This document shows positions 43,728 through 52,497 of a stretch of 64,000 nucleotides of DNA, in pieces. The DNA is from Yersinia rohdei ATCC 43380. GTDB lineage: Bacteria > Pseudomonadota > Gammaproteobacteria > Enterobacterales > Enterobacteriaceae. How positions within the stretch are numbered: the first letter of the stretch is position 1; every line of letters starts with the position of its first letter. Where the stretch lies: NCBI RefSeq assembly GCF_000173775.1, contig NZ_ACCD01000017.1, forward strand, positions 21,287 through 85,286. The letters run 5' to 3'. A model generated the notes under the pieces. That model ran no database searches. It saw nothing but the letters and a program-made list of their open reading frames with translations, and was not told the origin of the DNA. The translations under genes and the position numbers were made by a program.

Positions 43728-45629
43728 TCAAGTTCCCAGAAGTGCCTCAAGCCGTTTTATACGTTGTTGAATGGTAAGATCCGTTGGCAATAATTCTTGC
43801 CGTAAAAACTCGCTATTTTGCTGTTGCTCACCAGAGAATACCGCAGCATTGCCGCTGTTAGAAAGACGACGCAGCAGTTTTGCATCAGACGGTGATTTTT
43901 CAGTTGTCAGATACAGCACCGGACATAATCGGCTAATTTCTGCCAATATGGCTTGTAACCGCGCGCACTCTTCGTGTGATGGGCGCAATTGAGCCGGTTC
44001 AAAAGGAACCAGTGCCAGTTCATCGCGAGCAGCGGTGACCTCGGCTTCTACAACAGTGGCTTCTCTGAGCGCTGCTGGCCGGGCATCCGGTGACAGCGCC
44101 GCCAGATTAGTTAGCCCAGTTAATGCCTTGCCAATATGTGCATGTACCGCATCAACAATCGCCACCGGCCACAACCGGCTAAAGATCAAATACACCACAA
44201 AATTACCTAATAGAATGCCAATCACCCTGTCGAGTGCTACGCCCATATCAGAGCTCGGCCCAAAACCCTGCAACACCGTCAGCAGGAACGCCAGTCCTAT
44301 TTGTACCCCGGCGTAGGCTATACGTTCATTACCACTGGAGACCCATGCAGCCAATATTACGCCGCCAAATACCAACACCATTAATTGCCCAATATCATTC
44401 AGATGGGGAATAATGAAAATGATTGCCAGCACTCCCATTAGCGCCCCAATCAGACAACCGATAATCCGCAGCACTAACTTATGCACCGTCTCCCCGGTAG
44501 TGCCCAGCGCGGTAACGTAGCAGGTTATCATTGCGGTATGAATGTCCTGCCAATCCAGCGCGGTGTAAATCAGATAGCAAATTAGGGCTGCGGCGGTAGT
44601 TTTTAGTGCAAACCGTTGATGGACAGGATTGGTCAGGGCATCGGCGGCAAAGAATGAGGATTTCGGCGCGTCCAGGTCTTGCCCATTATCCGCATTGGCG
44701 AGCGCTATCAGCGCGTTATAGATCTCAGCGAGTTCATCACCGGCATCCTTAATCACAAACGGCGGCGCAACTGCAAGCTGACCTGCCGCAATCGCCTCAC
44801 CCGCCTGAGTACAATAAGCGGCCAGTTCAAGCCGTATATTTTCTGGCGTAGAAGCTGGCAGAACTGAAGCTGCCAGCATCAACCGATACGTACTTTTTAC
44901 TGCATTTTCGAGCCAAACCGCCTCAATAGAGGGGCGAAGATGAAAAATACGTACAAAAAGCGCCCGCTGTTGATGTTCACTTTGCCCTTCATCTAGCAGC
45001 TCCGCTACCTTAGCCCTATTTTCGTTTTCGGGCTGACGCAATAGCTCGGCAACCGTCAATAACCGGTCAGCCAAACTGGCCCGTAATAGCTGCTGTGGCA
45101 TTCTGCCAATTAAAAGATTAAAACCAATAATCAGTAACATCGGAGATACCGCCATCAGCCAGGCATATAGCAGCCCCCGTGTTGCTACCTCACCCATAGG
45201 AATATTGCTCAGCAAGGACATTACAAACGCGATGACCAGCGCGATAATGCAGCCTACCGGGCCAAGTTTGCTCGCAGAACCAAGATAGACAAACAAAAAT
45301 GAGCTGAGAATCAACGCCGCCATACGCAGCGGTGCGGCTTCCAGGGTGAAATGGATCAGCAGGAACACCAGCCCCACCACCAGCGACACCAATATCGTGA
45401 TGGCGATGGCCATTATTATGCTTTCTACACCATCCGGCTTCATCACGAAAATGATGAGATAGCAGCTAAGAGCCGATTCCGGAATGCCATATACCATGGC
45501 CACCAGAGTCATCAACGCGCAGAGTGCAGCCACGCGCCAGGCCATAGCAAATCGGCCAGGGAAAAAGGCTAAATCAGCTTTTGCCTGGCGGATTATTCCG
45601 CCCAGAGTGCCATCAGCAATCATCGTCAT
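43728..45629 (-). CDS. mdtO: Inner-membrane FUSC-type exporter MdtO
   Basis: The 633-residue protein has two blocks of about five or six helices (about 25-180 and 345-490), each followed by a cytosolic helical domain: the fusaric acid resistance (FUSC/AaeB) design. It is the motor of the pump with MdtN and MdtP. AaeB-type relatives export aromatic carboxylic acids; MdtNOP in E. coli is linked to export of toxic dyes and drugs. ATGs at 45629 and 45623 both lie inside the end of mdtN, so translation is coupled; the exact start is uncertain. Confidence 0.85.
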   Translation of the reverse strand: MTMIADGTLGGIIRQAKADLAFFPGRFAMAWRVAALCALMTLVAMVYGIPESALSCYLIIFVMKPDGVESIIMAIAITILVSLVVGLVFLLIHFTLEAAPLRMAALILSSFLFVYLGSASKLGPVGCIIALVIAFVMSLLSNIPMGEVATRGLLYAWLMAVSPMLLIIGFNLLIGRMPQQLLRASLADRLLTVAELLRQPENENRAKVAELLDEGQSEHQQRALFVRIFHLRPSIEAVWLENAVKSTYRLMLAASVLPASTPENIRLELAAYCTQAGEAIAAGQLAVAPPFVIKDAGDELAEIYNALIALANADNGQDLDAPKSSFFAADALTNPVHQRFALKTTAAALICYLIYTALDWQDIHTAMITCYVTALGTTGETVHKLVLRIIGCLIGALMGVLAIIFIIPHLNDIGQLMVLVFGGVILAAWVSSGNERIAYAGVQIGLAFLLTVLQGFGPSSDMGVALDRVIGILLGNFVVYLIFSRLWPVAIVDAVHAHIGKALTGLTNLAALSPDARPAALREATVVEAEVTAARDELALVPFEPAQLRPSHEECARLQAILAEISRLCPVLYLTTEKSPSDAKLLRRLSNSGNAAVFSGEQQQNSEFLRQELLPTDLTIQQRIKRLEALLGT

Positions 45630-46671
45630 TTCGCACGACAACTACAGCAGTAGCACCAATACGCATCAAGTCTTCTGGTGGATTATCCAGATTAATGCGC
45701 ACTGGGAAGCGCTGAACAACACGCACCCAATTCAGCGATTTCGGCACATAAGGCAAACCACGTGGGATATTAAACAAATCTTCAGAGCTGACGCCCCAAC
45801 CAATTCCCTCAACCCGCCCCTGAATGGCCCGCTGGCGGTCGGCCATGACATACACGGTGGCACAGTCACCCACTTTGATATTCTTCAGCTCAGTTTCACG
45901 GAAAAATGCTGAAGCATGCCAATGTTCGGTATTGATAAGAGTAAAAATAGCCTGATCCGGGATAACAAATTCCCCCGTCGAGACAGTCAGCCCCACCACT
46001 CGCCCATCATGAGGCGCGTGCACTTGAGTATTGGTTAACTCTCGTTCGGCAATCGCCAAGGCAGCGCGGCGCGCGACTACCAAAGCTTCAGAGGCCGCGG
46101 TGCTACTGACCAAGGCCTCGGCAGCAAAAGACTGTTTCAACGCTTGTTTCAGACTAATTTCAGCATCGTGTTTCGCCGTCGCTGCGTCATCGACTTGCTG
46201 GGCGGTGACATAGCCTTTAGGCAGCAGAGGTTGTAGCCGGGCCAGTGTTTGCGTCGCCAATTTGAGGTTGGCTCGTGCCCGGACAATCTGCTCATCAGTA
46301 ATAGCGGCATTGGACTGTTCAGCTACCACCGTCCGTTGCTGGGTATCCCGAGTCGCCTCTGCCATTTTTAATTCTGCTTGTGCCTGTTCAACACGTAGGC
46401 GATAAATATCCGGCTCAATGGTAAACAGCAGGTCACCACGCCGGACTTTACTATTCTCTGCCACATTCATCGTAATTATCCGACCGGGAACCGAGCTGAC
46501 GACATGCACTACACTGGCTCCCAGTTCGGCGTCTTCAGACAATGGATTCAATGTGGTTTGCCGCACGGAAAGCCAGCCCAAGACGGCAGCTGCGACAACA
46601 ATAACTCCGGCGACAATCAGCGCCAGTTGCCGCTTGCGCCCACTCCCTTGTAGCTTATTCATATTTATCAT
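45613..46671 (-). CDS. mdtN: Membrane fusion protein MdtN
   Basis: The 352-residue HlyD-type adaptor has one N-terminal helix (QLALIVAGVIVVAAAVLGWL), a split lipoyl domain (VVHVVSSVPGRIITMNVAEN and the later VHAPHDGRVVGLTVSTGEFV), a long coiled-coil hairpin (about 85-200) and a beta-barrel region. It bridges MdtO to MdtP across the periplasm. It starts at the base after the ytcA stop (TGAATG) and overlaps mdtO at its end. Confidence 0.88.
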   Translation of the reverse strand: MINMNKLQGSGRKRQLALIVAGVIVVAAAVLGWLSVRQTTLNPLSEDAELGASVVHVVSSVPGRIITMNVAENSKVRRGDLLFTIEPDIYRLRVEQAQAELKMAEATRDTQQRTVVAEQSNAAITDEQIVRARANLKLATQTLARLQPLLPKGYVTAQQVDDAATAKHDAEISLKQALKQSFAAEALVSSTAASEALVVARRAALAIAERELTNTQVHAPHDGRVVGLTVSTGEFVIPDQAIFTLINTEHWHASAFFRETELKNIKVGDCATVYVMADRQRAIQGRVEGIGWGVSSEDLFNIPRGLPYVPKSLNWVRVVQRFPVRINLDNPPEDLMRIGATAVVVVRNDDDC

Positions 46672-46974
46672 TCATCGCGCAAACAGTAATAGGGAACAAA
46701 TAAATGCCACAGCAAGTGCCAGGCAGACATACACCAACAGCCGCCAAGGCAGCACCTCATCAAGACCTACGCGAATAAACATCACCCGCGCAATAATCGC
46801 TGCAATGATCCCAATAAAGGCGCATGCCATCCAGGACGGAAAATAAGAACCCAAAAGCGCGAAAGAAGGGGCTTCTGCTCTGGTGCAACCACTCAGGGTC
46901 ACCGCCGATAACAGGGCCAATACGCCACGCCATGAGTTCGAGCTTGCCCAACCTAAGCAATTGAAAAAAATCAA
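46672..46974 (-). CDS. ytcA: YtcA-like small membrane lipoprotein (DUF1656 type)
   Basis: This 100-residue protein has a lipobox (AVTLSGC) after an N-terminal hydrophobic stretch and two helices (about 48-66 and 78-97). E. coli has ytcA directly before mdtNOP, the same order as here; its function in the pump is unknown. The start is a TTG overlapping the amidohydrolase stop (TTGA), supported by AGGA 8 nt upstream. A GTG 17 codons later is an alternative that would shorten the signal. Confidence 0.75.
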   Translation of the reverse strand: MIFFNCLGWASSNSWRGVLALLSAVTLSGCTRAEAPSFALLGSYFPSWMACAFIGIIAAIIARVMFIRVGLDEVLPWRLLVYVCLALAVAFICSLLLFAR

Positions 46975-48434
46975 CTGTGGCTTCCTAAGGTGTTTTTGAA
47001 TATTTGCCCATCTTTCATGATGAGCCGGAAGGCGGTCTCTGGCTGAGTAATCAGTTGGATATCTGCCAGTGGGTCGCCATCAACCAAAATCAAGTCTGCC
47101 AGTGCGCCATTTTCTACCACCCCGAGCTTGCCGGGATACGGGTTTCTTGGGCCAGAAAAAGCACAGAGTTCCGCATTAACACTGGTCGCCATTTTGAGAA
47201 CTTCAAACGGAGAATACCAGCGGGTCAGCTTGGCTAATTGCGCGCCCTGCCTTGTTGCTAACCGGGCATCAAACAGCGTATCAGTGCCCCAGGCCGTTTT
47301 GATGTTGTACTTTTTCGCCAACATGTAGGCGTTATCAGTCCCGGCGACCATTTCAAGTTGCTTGGCACGTGAGGCCGGGGTTGCCATCGGCACCGCATCC
47401 TCATCATCCAGGAAAGGTTGTAAGCTCCACCAAATGCCTTTTTCTGCCATTAGCTGGACGGTTTCTTCATCCACCAATTGGCCGTGTTCAATACATTTAA
47501 CTCCGCCTTTGATGGCCATGGTGACGGCCCGGGCGGTATAAGCATGCACAGTGACATAAGTGCCCCAGTTTTCGGCTGCCGTGACCGCCGCCTGGATTTC
47601 CGGCACTGAACCTTCCGTCACACTGATTGAATCATACATGGAGGCTACACCACCACCCGCCATATATTTAAGTTGCGATGCGCCGCGCATTAATTGCTCT
47701 CTGGCCCGCAATAACACCTGGTCAGCTCCATCAGCAATGGCGGTCATCCCGACTCGCTCGGCATAACTCAGCGGATCAGATGGCGTATGGGGTAATTCAC
47801 CAAGCAGACGGAAATCGCCATGGCCACCCGTTTGAGTAATGAATGCGCCGGATGGGAAGATGCGCGGCCCGGTGGCAATATGTTCATCAATGGCCCGTTT
47901 CAGCCCAAAAACCGGCCCGCCCATGTCACGTACCGTCGTGAAACCCCGCATCAATGTGGCATCAGCCTCGGCAATTGCCAGCGCCTGAATATAGTTAAAA
48001 TCTGCGGTCATCGCGGTCATCATTGACGGACGAGCCATAATGGCGTGCCAATGTGCATCAATCAGCCCCGGCATCAATACCCCGCCGCCGCCATCAATCT
48101 GCTCCACATCAGCTGGCAACTCGGTGTCAGCCGGTTCTACCGATTTTATCTTGTTGCCTTCGACTAACACCCGCAACCCATCTCGCAGTTGGTCTGAAAC
48201 ACCATCAAAAATGCGAACATTCACAAAAGCCATTACCCGCACAGCATTGGCGGCAACATCATTTTTTTGCAGTTTCGCACCGGGTACCGCCGCCGCAACA
48301 GTGGCCGCAGTGATAGGGGCTGATTGCGTGGCTTTTTGGGAAAATACGGTGTTAATACGTACGAACGCCGGGCTATTGCAGAGGCAACCTTCAGCATGTG
48401 TATGAGGGAGCTGGATTAATGGCATTTGAGACAT
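46971..48434 (-). CDS. Metal-dependent amidohydrolase
   Basis: This 487-residue amidohydrolase-superfamily enzyme has a beta-sandwich start (FVNVRIFDG, VEGNKIKSVEP), then metal site HWH in LIDAHWHAIM, the lysine region LKYMAGGGVAS, metal histidines in YVTVHAYTARAV and KCIEHGQLV, and the catalytic Asp in AWGTDTLFD. It is of the imidazolonepropionase-like/prolidase-like group that cleaves N-acyl or peptide-like bonds. There is no clear signal peptide, although the first 60 residues before the domain are unusual. The stop overlaps ytcA, so enzyme and efflux pump form one operon. The ATG at 48434 has GGAG upstream. Confidence 0.85.
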   Translation of the reverse strand: MSQMPLIQLPHTHAEGCLCNSPAFVRINTVFSQKATQSAPITAATVAAAVPGAKLQKNDVAANAVRVMAFVNVRIFDGVSDQLRDGLRVLVEGNKIKSVEPADTELPADVEQIDGGGGVLMPGLIDAHWHAIMARPSMMTAMTADFNYIQALAIAEADATLMRGFTTVRDMGGPVFGLKRAIDEHIATGPRIFPSGAFITQTGGHGDFRLLGELPHTPSDPLSYAERVGMTAIADGADQVLLRAREQLMRGASQLKYMAGGGVASMYDSISVTEGSVPEIQAAVTAAENWGTYVTVHAYTARAVTMAIKGGVKCIEHGQLVDEETVQLMAEKGIWWSLQPFLDDEDAVPMATPASRAKQLEMVAGTDNAYMLAKKYNIKTAWGTDTLFDARLATRQGAQLAKLTRWYSPFEVLKMATSVNAELCAFSGPRNPYPGKLGVVENGALADLILVDGDPLADIQLITQPETAFRLIMKDGQIFKNTLGSHS

Positions 48435-48633
48435 AGATTTCTCCTATAAGGACTGTCCCTCCAATCAATAATCAGAGGGCTGCGCAATCGATAATAGAAC
48501 AAATTTTCGCGTAACAGCTTATTTTTATGCCATTAATTAACCATAAAGAGTAATGAGTCTCTTTTCCTGATGAGAGAGAACAAATAATAAACATCATTCT
48601 CAGCAGGTGTTTTTTGTTTGTCTCTGTGGCAAT

Positions 48634-48657
48634 ATACATAACATATATGTTTCGTAT
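48634..48657. promoter_or_regulatory. Palindromic operator before the ParD-like gene
   Basis: A perfect 12-bp palindrome AACATATATGTT (48640-48651) is flanked symmetrically, 2 nt away on each side, by ATAC and GTAT. It ends 9 bp before the ATG of the ParD-like gene, where autorepressing antitoxins usually bind. Confidence 0.55.
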
Positions 48658-48666
48658 AGGTGTTTT

Positions 48667-48918
48667 ATGGGCATTGTTAAAATCTCCGATCTGATGCATG
48701 AAAACCTGCGGCTCGCCAGTAACGCCATGAGTCGGTCAATAAATGCGCAAGCTGAGCACTGGCTCAAAATGGGTATGCTAGCGGAGTTGTACCCTAACTT
48801 GAGTCACCATGAGCTCGCTCGCGCATTGGTTCAGGCTGAATTACAAGGCGGAGCAGACATTGCCAGAATCATCCAAAGTGAAACTCATACACTGACTAAG
48901 GTAGAGAGCGCGCAATGA
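48667..48918 (+). CDS. ParD-like antitoxin-family DNA-binding protein
   Basis: The 83-residue protein matches the ParD-like family: an N-terminal ribbon-helix-helix (MGIVKISDLMHENLRLASNAMSRSI, RSINAQAEHWLKMGMLAEL) and a helical C-terminus. I chose the ATG at 48667 because AGGTG precedes it and the RHH strand begins there. No ParE toxin is present; instead the stop overlaps the start of a methionine aminopeptidase gene (ATGA). A palindrome directly upstream suggests autoregulation. Confidence 0.82.
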   Translation: MGIVKISDLMHENLRLASNAMSRSINAQAEHWLKMGMLAELYPNLSHHELARALVQAELQGGADIARIIQSETHTLTKVESAQ

Positions 48919-49700
48919 CCGCAGTAAAGATCCACACCCAAGCAGAGATTGAAATGGCCCGTGCGGCTGGCCAAGCCGCAGCGAAAGTGCTGGAAATAAT
49001 CACGCCTTATGTTCAGGCTGGCGTCACAACTGATGAAATTGATCAGATCTGCCACGATTATATTGTTAATGAACTCAAGGTGATCCCCGCAAATATTGGC
49101 TATCACGGCTATACCCGCACCGTTTGTACCTCCGTGAATCATGTAATTTGCCACGGGATCCCTTCTGATAAAAAACTCAAAAATGGTGACATCGTGAATA
49201 TTGATGTGGCCATTATTAAAGATGGTTGGTATGGCGATACCAGCAGAATGTATTTTGTCGGCGAACCATCAATCAGAGCTAAACGATTGGTAGATATCAC
49301 ATATTTGTCTATGGTTGAGGGTATCAAGGTGGTACGCCCAGGGGCAACGCTCGGTGATATTGGTGCGGCGATTCAACATGTTGCTGAAAGTGCAGGGTTT
49401 TCCGTCGTCCGGGAATATTGTGGTCATGGTGTGGGGCAGGAATACCATACCGACCCGCAGATTCTGCATTATGGGACACGCGGCGAGGGCATGGTTCTTA
49501 AACCAGGGATGATTTTTACCATCGAACCCATGATTAATGCCGGCAAAGCAGCAACCAGCGTCCTTGCCGATGGCTGGACGGTGGTCACCAAAGACCGCTC
49601 CCTGTCTGCGCAGTGGGAACACACTATTGCTGTTACGGAAACAGGCTACGACCTGCTGACACCTTGGCCTGAGGGCACCGGTGAATACCCGGCAATCTAA
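48915..49700 (+). CDS. map: Type I methionine aminopeptidase, probable second copy
   Basis: MetAP removes the initiator Met from nascent proteins. The 261 residues carry the full metal set at the same positions as in E. coli MetAP: D97 (NIDVAIIKDGWYGD), D108, H171 (YCGHGVGQ), and Glu in FTIEPMINAG and QWEHTIAVTETG. The usual essential map lies near rpsB; this copy sits in an unrelated setting, coupled by ATGA to a ParD-like gene, so it is probably a paralogue with a special role. All catalytic residues are intact, so an active enzyme is expected. Confidence 0.93.
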   Translation: MTAVKIHTQAEIEMARAAGQAAAKVLEIITPYVQAGVTTDEIDQICHDYIVNELKVIPANIGYHGYTRTVCTSVNHVICHGIPSDKKLKNGDIVNIDVAIIKDGWYGDTSRMYFVGEPSIRAKRLVDITYLSMVEGIKVVRPGATLGDIGAAIQHVAESAGFSVVREYCGHGVGQEYHTDPQILHYGTRGEGMVLKPGMIFTIEPMINAGKAATSVLADGWTVVTKDRSLSAQWEHTIAVTETGYDLLTPWPEGTGEYPAI

Positions 49701-49707
49701 TGTGTTC

Positions 49708-49754
49708 CAGTATTCGTGGCAGATGCGCGGTCAATGCACCCGCCACGGATACTG
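49708..49754. repeat. Inverted repeat between map and the iron ABC operon
   Basis: CAGTATTCGTGGC and GCCACGGATACTG make a 13-bp stem (one G-U pair) with a 21-base loop between two convergent genes. On neither strand does a T-run follow, so it may be a rho-assisted or two-way transcription barrier. Confidence 0.45.
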
Positions 49755-49776
49755 AAAAAAGTGCGGCTCAATTAAC

Positions 49777-50535
49777 TTAACGGTAATAAACCGCAATATG
49801 CTGATCTTGCACTTTTTCTATTCTGACGTTTATATCAAAAATTTCTTCGAGAATGTCTGATTTCATTATTTCTTCTGGTGCCCCACGATAAATAACCGCA
49901 CCGTCTTTCATGGCAATAATATGGTCGGAATAAGCAGAGGCAAAGTTGATATCATGAATAACCAAGATAATGGTTTTATTCAGTTCATCTGCTGCACGCC
50001 GTAATTGTTTCATCATCGCGACGCAATGCTTCATATCCAGATTATTCAATGGCTCATCCAGCAGGATATATTTTGTATCCTGACAAAGCACCATAGCAAC
50101 ATAGGCGCGTTGTCGTTGGCCACCCGAGAGTTCATCCAGATACCGGTCTTTCAGTAGTGTCAGATTAAGAAACTCCATCGCAGCATTAATATACTGACGA
50201 TCATTTTCATTAAGCCTGCCTTTGGAATAAGGATAGCGCCCAAAACCCACCAAATCTGCAACTGTCAGCCGGCTGGTAAAATGATTTTCCTGGCGCAAAA
50301 CTGACAGTATAGTAGCCAGCTTATCGCCAGACGTTTTCGCCACATCCAATCCGTTGAACCTAACAGTGCCAAGATCCGGTGTTAGCAGGCGGCTCATAAT
50401 CGACAATAAGGTCGATTTCCCCGCACCATTTGGCCCAATAATTGACGTGATGCCACCAGAAGGAATGTGCTCGTTTATATTATCGAGTACCGTCGTATCT
50501 TGGTATTTTTTATAAATATCGGTTATTTCAATCAC
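49777..50535 (-). CDS. Ferric-siderophore ABC transporter ATPase
   Basis: The 252-residue ATPase has Walker A GPNGAGKSTLL, Q-loop region LRQENHFT, signature LSGGQRQRAY, Walker B YILLDEPLNNLD and the switch His in LVIHDINFA. It resembles the FatE/YclP/VctC ATPases of catechol-type siderophore importers. The start overlaps the second permease gene by 4 bp. It is the last gene of the binding protein-permease-permease-ATPase operon and should power transfer of an iron chelate across the inner membrane. No TonB-dependent receptor is encoded in the window. Confidence 0.9.
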   Translation of the reverse strand: MIEITDIYKKYQDTTVLDNINEHIPSGGITSIIGPNGAGKSTLLSIMSRLLTPDLGTVRFNGLDVAKTSGDKLATILSVLRQENHFTSRLTVADLVGFGRYPYSKGRLNENDRQYINAAMEFLNLTLLKDRYLDELSGGQRQRAYVAMVLCQDTKYILLDEPLNNLDMKHCVAMMKQLRRAADELNKTIILVIHDINFASAYSDHIIAMKDGAVIYRGAPEEIMKSDILEEIFDINVRIEKVQDQHIAVYYR

Positions 50536-51539
50536 ACCGGAGCCTTTTTTATTAACAGATAAATAAACAGCGCACCGCCAACAAATTCAATAACGACTGA
50601 CAGTGTTCCCGACATGTTCAGTAAACGGTCAAGAATTAATTGCCCACCAACCAATGTAATAGCCCCCAACAAGAAAACACCGGGTAGCACATATTGATGA
50701 CGGAAAGAGCCGACAATTGGATAAGCCAGATTCGCGATAAGCAGACCTAAAAATGTTAACGGCCCGACAAGCGCGGTAGAGATGGCCACCAGCAATGAAA
50801 CCAGCAGCAAAATTGCGGTGATTTTTTTCTGATAGGCAACACCCAGATTAATTGCGGTATTTCTACCCAGCGCGATAATATCTAGGCAATGACGCATACG
50901 CCAAACAATAATACCCACGATAACAATTATCCCAGTAGAGAGCGCAATAATTTCGGGTGCCGCTCGCGTAAAGGTCGCAAATACTCGCCCCTGTAATATG
51001 GCAAACTCACTTGGAGAAAGCAGGCGCTGCATTAAGCTGGATAAGCTGCGAAATAACGTCCCGCACACCAACCCTATCAACAATACCCGGTGTAGATTGA
51101 TTCCTACTCCGCTCAGTAACCAGCGGTAAAGGAATACCGAGAACATAAGAAGCAATGCTGACTCGCAGAGAAACTTACCAGTAATACCTAACACCCTGAA
51201 TCCATTGGCATCGACAAAAAATATCAGTAGGGTTTGTATCAAAATAAATAGCGCTTCAAGCCCCATGACTGACGGCGTCAAAATACGGTTATTGGTGACA
51301 GTTTGGAATAACACGGTGGCAATGCCAGCAGCAAATGCGACCAACAGCATGGTGGCTAAAATAAGGCCACGATGCACCAGAATATAATGAATATTACCCC
51401 GGAGATTAATGGTCATGAATAAAATAATAGCGGCCAGCGCAATAACACTCAGTAACAATAACCGCTTTGCCGGTATGCTTAAAGCTCGGCTTTTCTCGTG
51501 GGAATGAGAACCTGTTGAAGAATACTCATTAGCCTGCAT
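50532..51539 (-). CDS. Ferric-siderophore ABC transporter permease 2
   Basis: The 335-residue FecCD-type permease has nine or ten helices and the family's coupling region ALGRNTAINLGVAYQKKI, followed by LVGPLTFLGLLIANLAYPIVG. The first 30 residues are a hydrophilic extension rich in Ser and His. The ATG at 51539 has AGGAC 8 nt upstream; a TTG six codons earlier is less likely. It overlaps the first permease gene by 11 bp. The two permeases probably form a heterodimer. Confidence 0.88.
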   Translation of the reverse strand: MQANEYSSTGSHSHEKSRALSIPAKRLLLLSVIALAAIILFMTINLRGNIHYILVHRGLILATMLLVAFAAGIATVLFQTVTNNRILTPSVMGLEALFILIQTLLIFFVDANGFRVLGITGKFLCESALLLMFSVFLYRWLLSGVGINLHRVLLIGLVCGTLFRSLSSLMQRLLSPSEFAILQGRVFATFTRAAPEIIALSTGIIVIVGIIVWRMRHCLDIIALGRNTAINLGVAYQKKITAILLLVSLLVAISTALVGPLTFLGLLIANLAYPIVGSFRHQYVLPGVFLLGAITLVGGQLILDRLLNMSGTLSVVIEFVGGALFIYLLIKKAPV

Positions 51540-52488
51540 GACGTTTTGTCCTAACAATTAATAACAGGAAAACGAGTGCACCAATTGCGCCCAGAATAAC
51601 ACTGGCAGGTATTTCAAATGGGTAGCTTATCAAGCGGCCAATAATGTCGCATGACACCACCAAACCACCGCCACACAACGCGACCCAAGGTATGGTGCGG
51701 CGCAGGTTATCCCCCATTGCCATACTGACAATATTCGGCACAATTAAACCAAGGAAAGGCAGCACGCCAATGACCACCACCACCACCCCACTGGTGATGG
51801 CAATAATAGACATTCCTATCAACATAACTCGCTGATAATTAAGGCCCACATTGACAGAAAAATCGCGTCCCATTCCGGCGACAGTAAAACGGTCGGCAAT
51901 GAGGCAGGCAATAAATGTTAATGCGCCCACTATCCACAGCAATTCATAGCGGCCTTGTAATACACCAGAGAAATCACCCGACTCCCAACTGCCCAGCGAC
52001 TGAAGAAGATCAAATTCCATCGCCAGAAACGTCGTTACAGAACTGAATACCGCCCCCAGCATAATGCCCGTCAGCGGAACCATCAGTGCCGATTTCATTC
52101 TCATTCTGGCCAACAGCAACATAAATAGCCCGGTGCCGCCCATCGCAAATAAGGTCGCCACCAGCATTTTGACCATCACCGGTGCCGAGGGGCTAAATAC
52201 CATGACTAACAGCAAGCCCAAGCTGGCGGATTGAGTAGTTCCCGCAATCGACGGTTCGACAAAACGATTTTGTGTGAGCATTTGCATAATCAGGCCAGCC
52301 ACACTCATAGCACTGCCCGCCAAGACCAATGCCAAGGTTCGCGGCACGCGGCTTATCATAAAGATGTCGCGCATCTCGGGGTCTGACCAAACATCGGCTA
52401 AGGTGACATTGCCAGCACCAATAAATAGGCTGCATGCCATCAGGCCCAGTAAAATGACCAGGCCGGCAACAAAGCTAAGATTTTTCAT
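51529..52488 (-). CDS. Ferric-siderophore ABC transporter permease 1
   Basis: The 319-residue FecCD-type permease has the conserved start (RVPRTLALVLAGSAMSVAGLIMQMLTQNRFVEPSIAG) and the later GLNYQRVMLIGMS and VIGVLPFLGLIVPNIVSMAMG, all standard for iron-chelate importers. It lies 9 bp after the binding-protein gene and overlaps the second permease gene. Confidence 0.9.
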   Translation of the reverse strand: MKNLSFVAGLVILLGLMACSLFIGAGNVTLADVWSDPEMRDIFMISRVPRTLALVLAGSAMSVAGLIMQMLTQNRFVEPSIAGTTQSASLGLLLVMVFSPSAPVMVKMLVATLFAMGGTGLFMLLLARMRMKSALMVPLTGIMLGAVFSSVTTFLAMEFDLLQSLGSWESGDFSGVLQGRYELLWIVGALTFIACLIADRFTVAGMGRDFSVNVGLNYQRVMLIGMSIIAITSGVVVVVIGVLPFLGLIVPNIVSMAMGDNLRRTIPWVALCGGGLVVSCDIIGRLISYPFEIPASVILGAIGALVFLLLIVRTKRHAG

Positions 52489-52497
52489 TAGTGAGAT

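Noticed and set aside
49708..49754. Inverted repeat as an intrinsic terminator of map
   Set aside because: The stem is strong but is followed by A rather than T on the plus strand, and the T-run precedes the stem on the minus strand, so it lacks the intrinsic terminator form.
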